The translations under genes and the position numbers were made by a program. From assembly GCF_004337445.1 (NCBI RefSeq), contig NZ_SJZB01000045.1, positions 1 to 64,000 on the forward strand: a DNA stretch of 64,000 nucleotides. The letters run 5' to 3'. The stretch comes from Parasulfuritortus cantonensis (lineage in GTDB: Bacteria; Pseudomonadota; Gammaproteobacteria; Burkholderiales; Thiobacillaceae). The notes beneath the pieces were generated by a model. That model saw nothing but the letters and a program-made list of their open reading frames with translations, did not search any database and had not been told where the DNA came from. Below are positions 1 through 7,830 of this stretch, one piece after another. Within the stretch, counting starts at the first letter, position 1; each line of letters opens with the position of its first letter.

Positions 1-839
1 CGGTTCGCCTCGGTGACCCGGCGCACCTCGTCCTGGAGGGCGTCGAAGCGGCGCTTCAACTCGTCCACCCGGCGGCGCGAATCCTCGCCCAGGAGCCCGG
101 CCTTCTCGGCCACCGGCAGCTTGTCGCAACCGCGGATGTAGCCGCGCACGATGTCGACCAGGGCGCCCTGGTCGTCGCCCAGGTCGGCCCGGGCGAATCC
201 GCGCAGGGCGATGGCGCAGCCGGCGTCGCGGTCCATGGGCAGCCACTCGGCCTCGGGCCGGAAACGGGTCAGGGCGTGGCGGGCGGAGCGCTCGGCCCAG
301 TCGACGGCGCCCTTGGCGTCCTTGGCGCGCAGCGCGCGCCAGGCGAGGTCGAGGAGCAGGTCGGCGCGGTTGACCCCGGTCGCCCGGCGCGCGCGCACCA
401 GCTCGGGGTCGCGCGACCAGGCGCCGGGGCCGCTGACCTCGTCGGCCAGGCCGGTCTCGAAATCGGCCTTGTCGGTCAACGCCAGCAACTGCGCCCGGGC
501 CTCGTCGGCGCGGCCCAGGCGGTCGAGCACCCGGACCCGGTCATAGAGCAGCACGGTGCGGGCCGGGCCGGGCCGGCTGGCGGCGCCGCATTCCGCCATG
601 CCGGCCGCGGCCTCGCTCAGCTTGCCGGCGCGCAGCTGGTCGTAGGCGCCGATGCAGGACGGGGGGACGCCGTCGGCCGCCCGGGCCGGCGTGGCGCCGG
701 CCAGGCAGGCCAGGACGAGGAGCCGCGCGGACAGGCGGGTCGCAATCGCCGCCGGAGTGGTCGACGCGGAGGACCGGCGTGGCGCCCGGGGCGCCGGCGA
801 CCGCGATGCGGCCGACAGGGAAGGGACGAGGGTCTGCAA
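1..839 (-). CDS. Exported hypothetical protein, C-terminus beyond window
   Basis: The minus-strand frame is open from the window edge and reads as a real protein, with regular codon use and mixed helical composition rich in Ala, Arg and Asp. A hydrophobic stretch (LLVLACLAG) followed by an ATPARA-type signal peptidase site, encoded near 690-735, suggests export. The start is uncertain: no ATG or GTG lies in frame, and TTG at 839 is the only ordinary start codon I find, so the true start may be a rarer codon nearer the signal peptide. The mature part looks like helical repeats (tetratricopeptide-like is a guess). I do not recognise the family. A GGGGG/CCCCC hairpin at about 901-918 separates it from the ATPase gene upstream. 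Confidence 0.6.
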   Translation of the reverse strand, partial: MQTLVPSLSAASRSPAPRAPRRSSASTTPAAIATRLSARLLVLACLAGATPARAADGVPPSCIGAYDQLRAGKLSEAAAGMAECGAASRPGPARTVLLYDRVRVLDRLGRADEARAQLLALTDKADFETGLADEVSGPGAWSRDPELVRARRATGVNRADLLLDLAWRALRAKDAKGAVDWAERSARHALTRFRPEAEWLPMDRDAGCAIALRGFARADLGDDQGALVDIVRGYIRGCDKLPVAEKAGLLGEDSRRRVDELKRRFDALQDEVRRVTEAN

Positions 840-929
840 CTGGGCACCTGCCGCAAGCGCCCGGAATCCGGGCCGATGGCGGCATTCTAGGCAGTGCCCG
901 GGGGCACGCCACCCCCGCGTTCCGGGGGG

Positions 930-1778
930 TCAGCCGGCGCGCGCGATGGCCGTTTCCAGGAGGGCCATGAAGTCCTGCTCGTCGCGCACCTGGGCCACCT
1001 CGCGCGAGGTCACCGTGTAGCCGTGCGGGCCGGCGATCGCCTCGTAGCGCGGGATGCGGGACCGGAACAGGCGCGGGAACACCCAGCGCCCGAAGGCGTC
1101 CGGGTCGATCTCGGCGACGTACTGGACGCCGGCCTCCTCCAGGTACAGGGCCAGTTGCTCGCGCAGGAAGGCGGGCCGGTAGTAGAGCGGCTTGGGATCG
1201 GAGACGGCGCGCTCGATGAGCTTGCGCTCCTCCTCCTGGTCGGTGACCTGGATGTACAGGATCAGGGTGTGCTTGGCCAGGCAGTCGATGACCCGCTCGT
1301 CCTCCATCTCGCACAGGCTGCCGCCGGCGTCGTTGACGAAGTGGGCGTAGCCGTAGATGTCGTGCGCCTTGCGGATGAAGCTGGGCACGTCGAGCATGGC
1401 GGCGATCTCGGCGTCGCGGTACTGCGCCTGGCGGCGCTGGAAGTCGGCCAGCGGCACGCCGCCGAGTTCCGGGTTGCCGACCTTGCCGACGAAGGCCAGG
1501 ACCGGGCCGAGGTCCTCGATCTTGATGTTGTTGCGGATGTCGATCCAGTCGCGCCGCAACAGCTCGCGCAGGAACGGCACCTGCATGGCCTGCTGCTTGA
1601 TCAGGTCCAGGATGGGCTCGTCCAGGTAGCGCTTGCCGATGCGGAAGTCGCCGGAATAGTGGAACCAGTCGTGCTCGCGCAGCATGCCGGACAGGTAGGT
1701 CTTGCCGACGCCGGACATGCCGAGCAAGGTGATGCTCTTGTTCTTCCAGGCGCGGAAGGAGGCGGGGTTGAATTTCAT
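930..1778 (-). CDS. P-loop ATPase of unknown role
   Basis: A 282-residue protein starting at MKFNPASF, with a Walker A loop GMSGVGKT near residues 19-26. A kinase-like arrangement follows, and the sequence LILYIQVTDQEEE near the middle could contain the Walker B strand. It resembles small nucleotide or shikimate-kinase-fold P-loop proteins, but I cannot name a substrate. The start at 1778 is chosen because the reading frame upstream is arginine/proline-rich and lacks protein character. The gene lies 23 bp downstream of the PsiE-like gene on the same strand, so the two may be co-transcribed. The P-loop assignment is solid and the function is unknown. Confidence 0.75.
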   Translation of the reverse strand: MKFNPASFRAWKNKSITLLGMSGVGKTYLSGMLREHDWFHYSGDFRIGKRYLDEPILDLIKQQAMQVPFLRELLRRDWIDIRNNIKIEDLGPVLAFVGKVGNPELGGVPLADFQRRQAQYRDAEIAAMLDVPSFIRKAHDIYGYAHFVNDAGGSLCEMEDERVIDCLAKHTLILYIQVTDQEEERKLIERAVSDPKPLYYRPAFLREQLALYLEEAGVQYVAEIDPDAFGRWVFPRLFRSRIPRYEAIAGPHGYTVTSREVAQVRDEQDFMALLETAIARAG

Positions 1779-1801
1779 CGGGGGAATCTCGTGACGCGGG
1801 G

Positions 1802-2200
1802 CTATTCGCCTTCGCCGTAGGGGAAGCGGACGTGGCCGTAGCGGACTACCAGCACGGCCAGCGCCAGCAGCAGGATGGCCGCGGCGACGCCGAGCAGGCG
1901 CCATTCGTTCATGTTCTTCATGTCCAGCACCAGATAGCGGGCCAGGGCGACGATGGCGATGTACATCGGGAAGCGCACCGGCAGCTTGCCGGACTGGTAA
2001 TACAGCCCGACCATGGCGAGGATTTCCAGGTACAGGAAGAGCAGGAGCAGGTCGGCCAGGGTGACCGCGCCGGCACCGACCATGGTGTGCACCTCGCCGA
2101 CGCCGGCGATGACGGTGGCGACGGTGATGATGGCCAGGCCGACGTGTTCGATCACGCCGAGCAAGGTGAGGGCGAAACCGGAAAAGGCGTTTTGCTTCAT
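1802..2200 (-). CDS. Phosphate-starvation-inducible PsiE-like membrane protein
   Basis: A 132-residue integral membrane protein with four hydrophobic segments (about 10-35, 45-67, 77-92 and 98-118). The segment around FLYLEILAMVGLYYQSGKLPVRFPMYIAIVALAR, read in parts, is typical of the PsiE family. PsiE proteins are induced by phosphate limitation in enterics, but their molecular role is unknown. The gene reads in the same direction as the downstream P-loop ATPase and diverges from creB, leaving about 107 bp for two promoters. The family call is good and the function is not established. Confidence 0.8.
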   Translation of the reverse strand: MKQNAFSGFALTLLGVIEHVGLAIITVATVIAGVGEVHTMVGAGAVTLADLLLLFLYLEILAMVGLYYQSGKLPVRFPMYIAIVALARYLVLDMKNMNEWRLLGVAAAILLLALAVLVVRYGHVRFPYGEGE

Positions 2201-2307
2201 GGCGGGAGGCGGACGACGGATCGCCCGATTAAGGCGGCTTTTTCGGCCAGCGTCAAGACGCCGCCGGCGCGGCTCGGCTAAACTCCGGGGCAGTCCCTGC
2301 CCTTACC

Positions 2308-2997
2308 ATGCCCGTGACCGCCGCCATCCTGCTGGTCGAGGACGACCGTCCGATCGCCGAGAACGTGATCCTGGCCCTGGCCCGGGAGGGCCTGGCCTGC
2401 CGGCACGTCAGCCTGGCCTCGGACGGCCTCGCGCAGTTGCGCGCCGGCGGCTTCGACCTGGCCATCCTGGACGTCGGCCTGCCGGACGGCAACGGCTTCG
2501 ACCTGTGCCGCGCGGTGCGCGCCTTCTCCGACGTCCCGGTCATCTTCCTGACCGCCCGCGCCGACGAGATCGACCGCATCGTCGGCCTCGAGATCGGCGC
2601 CGACGACTACGTCGCCAAGCCGTTCAGCCCGCGCGAACTGGCGGCCCGGGTCAAGGCCATCCTGCGCCGCGGCCGCGCCGCCGCGGCGCCGGCCGGACCG
2701 GCCCCGGCCGGCCTGGTCGAGGTCGACGAGGAGCGCGCCCGGATCACCTGCCGGGGCCGGCCGCTCGACCTCAGCCGGGCCGAATACCTGATGCTCAAGG
2801 CCATGGCGGCGCGGCCCGAGAAGGTGTTCAGCCGGGCCGAGCTGATGGACGCCGCCGGCCTCGCCGAGGCCAGCCTGGAACGCGCCGTGGACACCCACAT
2901 CAAGGCCCTGCGCGCCAAGCTGGCCGCCTGCGCCCCGGACGCCGAGCCGATCCGCACCCATCGCGGCCTCGGCTACAGCCTGGCCCGGTCGCCTTGA
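2308..2997 (+). CDS. creB: Response regulator CreB, OmpR/PhoB family
   Basis: A 229-residue response regulator. The N-terminal receiver domain (about 5-120) has the acidic pair ED near 11-12, the phospho-acceptor Asp55 in AILDVGLPDG, a Thr in FLTAR and the conserved Lys in YVAKPFSP. The C-terminal winged-helix domain (about 130-228) ends in the family-typical THRGLGYSL. It is followed, with overlapping stop and start, by a sensor kinase and then by creD, the creBCD order known from enterobacteria and pseudomonads. CreBC responds to carbon metabolism or cell-wall stress in those hosts; the signal here is unknown. Confidence 0.9.
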   Translation: MPVTAAILLVEDDRPIAENVILALAREGLACRHVSLASDGLAQLRAGGFDLAILDVGLPDGNGFDLCRAVRAFSDVPVIFLTARADEIDRIVGLEIGADDYVAKPFSPRELAARVKAILRRGRAAAAPAGPAPAGLVEVDEERARITCRGRPLDLSRAEYLMLKAMAARPEKVFSRAELMDAAGLAEASLERAVDTHIKALRAKLAACAPDAEPIRTHRGLGYSLARSP

Positions 2998-4436
2998 ACT
3001 TCTTCATCCGCTTCTTCGTCGGCTACGTCGCGGTCGCCGCCCTGGCCGTCCTGCTGGCCATGAAGCTGTTCACCAGCCAGTTCGTGCCGGGCGTGCGCCA
3101 GTCCGTGGAGGAGACCCTGGTGCAGACCGCCAACCTGCTCGCCGAGATGGCGGCGCGCGAGATGGCCGGGCGCCGGAGCGACCCGACGGCCGGCATCGAG
3201 ACCGTGTTCAGGGCCTACGCGGCACGCCGCTTCGAGGCGCGCATCTACGGCGTGGTCAAGCGCGACCCCGACCTGCGCATCTACGTCACCGACCGAGCCG
3301 GCCGGGTGGTGTTCGACAGCCAGGGCCGCGACCTCGGCCGGGACTACTCGCACTGGCAGGACGTCGCCCGCACCCTGCGGGGCGAATACGGCGCCCGCAC
3401 CACGCGCGAGAACGAAGCCGACAGCGCCAGCAGCGTCATGTACGTGGCCGCGCCCATCCTGCGCGACGGCCGCCTGGTCGGCGTGCTCGCGGTCGGCAAG
3501 CCGTCGCGCTCGTTCCAGAGCTTCATCGACCTGGCCCGGACCAAGGCCTGGGAGTCGGCGCTCTGGCTGTTCGCCCTCGCCCTCCTCCTGGCCCTGGCCT
3601 TCTCCTACTGGATGACGCGCGACCTGCGCCGCCTGGTCGGCTACGCCAACGAGGTCGCGGAGGGCCGCCGCGACCGCATCCCCATCGAGGGCCGCAGCGA
3701 GCTGCGCCGCCTGGCCCAGGCGCTGGAGCACCTGCGCGCCGAGCTGGACGGCAAGGCCCACGTCGAGAAGGTCACCCAGCTCCTGGCCCACGAGCTGAAG
3801 AGCCCGATCGCCGCCGTCCGGGGCGCCATCGAGCTGCTGCCGGACGAGACCGACGCCGGCCGGCGCGCCCGCCTGGAGGCGAACATCGCCAACGAGAGCG
3901 CGCGCCTGCAACGCATCGTCGAAGGCGTTCTCAGCCTGGCCCGGGCGGAGAGCCGCGGCCGCCTGGACGACGTCGAGACGGTCGCCCTGGACGACCTGGT
4001 GCGCGAGGTCCTGGCCGGCCGGGCCGAGCGCCTGGCCGCGCGCCAACTGGGCGTCGACGCCGAGCTGGCGCCGGTGCGCCTGGACGGCAGCCGGTTCCTG
4101 CTCCGCCAGGCGGTCGCCAACCTGGTCGACAACGCCATCGACTTCGGCCCGCCCGGCAGCCGGCTGGCCGTGACCCTGGACCACGCCGACGGCCGCGCCA
4201 CGCTGCGCGTCCGCGACCGCGGCCCGGGCATCCCCGACTACGCCCGGGCGCGCCTGTTCGAACGCTTCTACTCGACGCCCCGGCCGGACACCGGCGAACG
4301 CGGCAGCGGCCTCGGCCTCAACCTGGTGCGCGAGGTGGCGCGCCTGCACCGCGGCGACATCGCGCTCGCCAACCATCCCGGCGGCGGCGCCGAGGCCTGC
4401 CTGAGCCTGCCGGAAAAGATCACCGCATCCACATAG
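2994..4436 (+). CDS. creC: Sensor histidine kinase CreC
   Basis: A 480-residue membrane histidine kinase. TTG at 2994 overlaps the creB stop codon and begins LNFFIRFFVGYVAV, the first membrane helix; a second helix lies near 186-205. The periplasmic region between them would be the sensor. A HAMP-like linker follows, then the dimerisation/phospho-acceptor motif LLAHELKSPI with His266, an N-box (NLVDNAIDFG) and G-boxes (RDRGPGIP and GSGLGL). A much longer upstream frame exists but is the shadow of creB. The overlap implies translational coupling with creB. It probably phosphorylates CreB and controls creD. Confidence 0.9.
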   Translation: MNFFIRFFVGYVAVAALAVLLAMKLFTSQFVPGVRQSVEETLVQTANLLAEMAAREMAGRRSDPTAGIETVFRAYAARRFEARIYGVVKRDPDLRIYVTDRAGRVVFDSQGRDLGRDYSHWQDVARTLRGEYGARTTRENEADSASSVMYVAAPILRDGRLVGVLAVGKPSRSFQSFIDLARTKAWESALWLFALALLLALAFSYWMTRDLRRLVGYANEVAEGRRDRIPIEGRSELRRLAQALEHLRAELDGKAHVEKVTQLLAHELKSPIAAVRGAIELLPDETDAGRRARLEANIANESARLQRIVEGVLSLARAESRGRLDDVETVALDDLVREVLAGRAERLAARQLGVDAELAPVRLDGSRFLLRQAVANLVDNAIDFGPPGSRLAVTLDHADGRATLRVRDRGPGIPDYARARLFERFYSTPRPDTGERGSGLGLNLVREVARLHRGDIALANHPGGGAEACLSLPEKITAST

Positions 4437-4500
4437 TCCGGCCACGCGATCCCCACACGCGGGGTCCAGTCTGCATGGCGTACCCGCACCGGAGACCGCC

Positions 4501-5820
4501 ATGAACCGCCCACTCGTCGCCAAGCTGCTCAGCCTGGTCCTGCTCGCCCTGATCCTGTCCTTCGCCCTCGGCCAGGTGGAATGGAAGGCGTCCGAACGCC
4601 AGGCCACCCGCGATGCCGCCGTGCGTTCCATCGCCGACCAGTACGCCGGCGACCAGCAACTGGTCGGCCCCCTGCTCTGGCTGAAGTGCAGCGAACCCGC
4701 CACCGTCACCGAGACCGACGCCAAGGGCGAGACGCGCAGCCGCCGGGTCGTACGCGACTGCTCGCGCCTGGTCCGGCCCACCCGCCTGGCCGGCCAGGGC
4801 GCCCTGGAAGTGAGCGAACGCTATCGCGGCATCTACCGGGCGCGCGTCTACCTGGCCTCGCTCAAGCTGGCGGCCAGCGTGCCGGCCTGGCAGGCCAAAC
4901 CCGGCCAGACCATCAAGGAGGCCGCCCTGGTGTTCGGCGTCAGCGACCCGCGCGGGCTCAAGCGCATCCAGGTCACCGATGCCGCCGGCCGGGTGCTGGC
5001 GGCCCGCCCGGGCGTGCCGGGCGGCGGCCTGGAATTCGGCTTCCACGTGCCGCTCGACGCCGGCCGGCTGGCCAGCGGCCTCGACCTCGCCCTGGAACTC
5101 GAACTGGCCGGCAGCGGCGGCCTCGACATCGTGCCGGTGGCCGGCGACAACGATCTCAGCCTGCGCTCGGCCTGGCCGCACCCGAGCTTCACCGGCCGCT
5201 TCCTGCCCGAGGCCCGCACCGTCGACGCGAGCGGCTTCAGCGCGCGCTGGCGGGTCAACGACTTCGCCAGCGGGGGCGACCGCGTGCTCAACGAGACGGG
5301 GCCGGCGGGCGACGGCCGGGCCGGCGCCTTCACGACCCGACTGGGCGTCTCCCTGGTCGACCCGGTGGACGCCTATACCCAGACCGACCGCGCCGTGCGC
5401 TACGGCTTCCTGTTCATCCTGCTCACCCTGGGCGGCTTCTTCCTGTTCGAGCTGCTCCGGCGGCGCCCCGTGCACCCGCTCCAGTACCTGCTGGTCGGCT
5501 TCGCCGTGGTGCTTTTCTTCCTGCTCCTGCTGGCCCTGTCCGAGCACGTCGCCTTCGCCGCCGCCTACCTGGTCGCCGCCTCCGCCTGCACCCTGCTGAT
5601 CGCCGCGTACGGCCGCAGCCTGGTGGGCGGCTGGCGCGGCGCCGGCGTCCTCGCGGCCGGCTACGGCCTGCTCTACCTCGGCCTCTACCAGTTGCTGGCC
5701 TCGGAGGACTATGCCCTGCTCATGGGCGCCTGGCTGATCTTCGGCCTGCTCGCCCTGACCATGTGGCTGACCCGCCGGCTCGACTGGAACCGGGCCGGCC
5801 TGCCGGCCAGCCAGGACTGA
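4501..5820 (+). CDS. creD: Inner-membrane protein CreD
   Basis: A 439-residue protein beginning MNRPLVAKLLSL, with a ribosome site GGAGA eight bases before the ATG. It has an N-terminal membrane helix, a long periplasmic domain (about 35-290) containing the CreD-typical DQYAGDQQLVGPLLW, then five or six C-terminal transmembrane helices (about 300-430). CreD is the effector of the CreBC regulon and is linked elsewhere to envelope integrity and beta-lactam response; its biochemistry is unknown. Position directly after creC supports the call. The 64-bp gap from creC could hold its own promoter. Confidence 0.9.
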   Translation: MNRPLVAKLLSLVLLALILSFALGQVEWKASERQATRDAAVRSIADQYAGDQQLVGPLLWLKCSEPATVTETDAKGETRSRRVVRDCSRLVRPTRLAGQGALEVSERYRGIYRARVYLASLKLAASVPAWQAKPGQTIKEAALVFGVSDPRGLKRIQVTDAAGRVLAARPGVPGGGLEFGFHVPLDAGRLASGLDLALELELAGSGGLDIVPVAGDNDLSLRSAWPHPSFTGRFLPEARTVDASGFSARWRVNDFASGGDRVLNETGPAGDGRAGAFTTRLGVSLVDPVDAYTQTDRAVRYGFLFILLTLGGFFLFELLRRRPVHPLQYLLVGFAVVLFFLLLLALSEHVAFAAAYLVAASACTLLIAAYGRSLVGGWRGAGVLAAGYGLLYLGLYQLLASEDYALLMGAWLIFGLLALTMWLTRRLDWNRAGLPASQD

Positions 5821-5824
5821 CGCC

Positions 5825-6334
5825 GTGTTCGTCGCCCACCTGCCGGCCGGCTACCTGACCGCCCGCGTCTATGCCCGGCACGTCGGCGGCGCCCCGCTCG
5901 CCGGGGTGCTGCTGGCCGGGATGGCGGGCGGCCTGTTTCCCGACCTCGACCTCGTCTACGGCGCCCTCGCGGATGCCGGGGCAATCCACCACCACCGCTA
6001 CTGGACCCACCTGCCGGCCTTCTGGCTGGCCGTCTCCGCCGCCGCGGCGCCCCTCGGCCGCCGGGCCGGCGCCGGGCGCCACGTCGTCGCCGTCTTCCTG
6101 CTCGCGGTCTGGGGCCACCTGCTGCTCGACAGCGTGGCCGGCGACATCTGGTGGCTGGCGCCCTGGCGCGACCGGCCCTATTCCCTGGTCGACGTCGCCG
6201 CCGGCCCGGGCCGCTGGTGGCTGGCCTACCTGCTGCACTGGACCTTCGCCGTCGAGATGGCCATCGTGGCCGCCGCGGCGTGGTGGGAGGGCCGGGCCCC
6301 GGTGCTGCCGGCCCTGGCGGGGAGCCGGCCATGA
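5825..6334 (+). CDS. YdjM/DUF457-type membrane-bound metal-dependent hydrolase
   Basis: A 169-residue membrane protein starting with GTG five bases after the creD stop. It has the family signature: an early GLFPDLDLVYG acidic motif and a histidine cluster HHHRYWTHLP near residues 54-63, followed by WGHLLLDS around 98-105. These His and Asp residues would form the metal site seen in YdjM-like hydrolases of the LexA-regulated membrane family. Four hydrophobic helices surround them. Tight packing with creD and the following peptidase (ATGA overlap) suggests one transcription unit. The substrate is unknown. Confidence 0.75.
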   Translation: MFVAHLPAGYLTARVYARHVGGAPLAGVLLAGMAGGLFPDLDLVYGALADAGAIHHHRYWTHLPAFWLAVSAAAAPLGRRAGAGRHVVAVFLLAVWGHLLLDSVAGDIWWLAPWRDRPYSLVDVAAGPGRWWLAYLLHWTFAVEMAIVAAAAWWEGRAPVLPALAGSRP

Positions 6335-6849
6335 CCGGGCGTCGCCGCCGGCGCCTGGCCGTCGCGGTCGCCGCCCTGCTGGTCCTGGAAAGCCTGCTGC
6401 CCGCCGGCGGCGTCGCCATGCCGGTCGCCGGGGCCGGCCGCCGGGACTGGAACCCGGCCAGCTACTGGTACGCGCCCTGGGGCGAATCCGGCGTGCACAA
6501 GGGCATCGACATCTTCGCCCGGCGCGGCACCCCGGTACGCGCCGCCCAGGCCGGGCTGGTCGTCTACCGGGGCGAGATCGCCCGCGGCGGCAAGGTCGTC
6601 CTGGTCCTCACCGCGCGCGGCTGGCTGCACTACTACGCCCACCTCGGCACCCTGGGCGCCGAATCGGGCCATTGGCTCGCGACCGGCGACCCGGTCGGCA
6701 CGGTGGGCGACTCCGGCAACGCCCGCGGCAAGCCGCCGCACCTGCACTACGCCGTGGTCACCCTGGTGCCCCGGCCATGGGCGGCCCGCCCCGGGGCGCA
6801 GGGCTGGAAGGCGATGTTCTACCGCGACCCCGGCCGGCTGCTGCCCTGA
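6331..6849 (+). CDS. M23-family (LytM-like) peptidase, exported
   Basis: A 172-residue protein whose ATG overlaps the stop of the hydrolase gene. An N-terminal Arg-rich stretch and hydrophobic segment (about 8-30) look like a signal peptide or anchor. The catalytic core carries HKGIDI, the HxxxD zinc motif, near residue 56, and HLHYAVV near 138, the HxH motif of LytM/M23 metallopeptidases. It is short, essentially only the catalytic domain. It probably cleaves peptidoglycan cross-links or acts as a degenerate activator. Grouping with creBCD and a membrane hydrolase suggests an envelope-maintenance unit. Confidence 0.85.
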   Translation: MTGRRRRRLAVAVAALLVLESLLPAGGVAMPVAGAGRRDWNPASYWYAPWGESGVHKGIDIFARRGTPVRAAQAGLVVYRGEIARGGKVVLVLTARGWLHYYAHLGTLGAESGHWLATGDPVGTVGDSGNARGKPPHLHYAVVTLVPRPWAARPGAQGWKAMFYRDPGRLLP

Positions 6850-6855
6850 GCCGCA

Positions 6856-7473
6856 TCAACCCCGGCGGCGACAGTAGCAGTAGACGAATTCCTGGGTCTT
6901 GCCGGCCGGCGTCAGGTGCGGCTCTGTGTGGTGGCCGACCAGCTCGAACGGCTTGCCGAACTCGCCGTGCAGGGCCTCCGGCGCATAGCGGCAGACGTCG
7001 AGGTTGGAGCACTGCTCCGGGCCGTTGGGGCCGAAAGTGGCGACGATGACGTAGCCGCCCGGCCGCACGGCGCGCAGGACCCGTTCGACGTAGCGGCGGC
7101 GGTCGTTCGCGTCGGTGAGGAAATGAAATACGGCGCGGTCGTGCCAGACGTCATAGGCCGCGGCGGGCAGGTCGACCCGGGTGACGTCGCCGACCAGCCA
7201 GCCGACGGTCTCAGCGCGCGCGCCGAGGCGGGCCTTGGCGATGGCCAGCGCCGACGCGGCGATGTCCAGGACCGACAGGTTGCGGTAACCGGCCGCCAGC
7301 AGGTCGTCGACCAGCACCGAGGCGCCGGCGCCGACGTCGATGATGCGCGCCTCCCGATCCGGGCACAGGCCCTTGATCAGCCTGAGCGAGGATTCCGCAT
7401 GCGGCTGGAACCAACTGACCTGGTCGGTCGCCTTGGTCCGGTAGACGTTGTCCCAATGCCGAGCGCCCGCCAT
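6856..7473 (-). CDS. Class I SAM-dependent methyltransferase
   Basis: A 205-residue protein starting MAGARHWDNVYRTK, a start typical of this small methyltransferase group. Motif I is IIDVGAGAS near residues 43-51, and the SAM-binding acidic residue lies in LSVLDIA. Motif IV is YDVWHDRAVFHFL, and a C-terminal Cys-rich tail (VYCYC) ends the protein. The overall layout resembles TehB/thiopurine-type enzymes, but the substrate cannot be read from sequence. It converges with the M23 peptidase gene (6-bp gap). Longer upstream frame sequence is arginine-rich and was not included. Confidence 0.8.
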   Translation of the reverse strand: MAGARHWDNVYRTKATDQVSWFQPHAESSLRLIKGLCPDREARIIDVGAGASVLVDDLLAAGYRNLSVLDIAASALAIAKARLGARAETVGWLVGDVTRVDLPAAAYDVWHDRAVFHFLTDANDRRRYVERVLRAVRPGGYVIVATFGPNGPEQCSNLDVCRYAPEALHGEFGKPFELVGHHTEPHLTPAGKTQEFVYCYCRRRG

Positions 7474-7830
7474 GACGTGCCCCTGTCGATATGCCGGATA
7501 CGATGCTAGCGGGATGGGGCGAGGGCGGGAAGATCGGGATGCGGGCAGAGTAGCGGTTGGCAAGCACGGCCGGGGAGATTCGTGCCTCCGAAGCCGGTAC
7601 GGAAGCCACAGGCCCGCACCGACCACACCCTGCGGCAAGTCCGGTCTTCCGCTTCTCGGCCATAGCGGTCGGTCAAGAGGCAATCCATAAACGACCGCTA
7701 AGCCGCGGGAGCGGTCGGGCGTTGAGGCACTACGAACGCTAGCCCCCCCGGCCGGAAGCAGTCCTCCGGGACAGCCGGCTCAAGCCAGCGTGATCCCTCT
7801 CGCCTGGCATCGCCGCTGAATGTGCATGGC
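7474..7830. other. Gene-free flank left of the STAND gene
   Basis: No convincing gene is present in this 357-bp stretch. It contains a sequence (7628-7675, with CTGCGGCAAGT, GCTTCTCGGCC and AGCGGTCGGTCA) that recurs, imperfectly and in inverted orientation, at 14097-14160 on the other side of the large STAND gene. Further GACCGCT/AGCGGTC palindromes follow at 7690-7718. The stretch probably marks the edge of inserted DNA. Confidence 0.5.
7628..7675 (+). repeat. Left copy of imperfect inverted repeat flanking the STAND gene
   Basis: CTGCGGCAAGT, then CCGGTCT, TTCCGCTTCTCGGCC and AGCGGTCGGTCA match, in order and with a few changes and a gap of about a dozen bases, the minus strand of 14160-14097. 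The similarity was found by eye. Confidence 0.5.

Noticed and set aside
7690-7740. Possible integron attC site
   Set aside because: A GTTGAGG-like stretch is present, but core sites of the RYYYAAC/GTTRRRY type with proper spacing are not.
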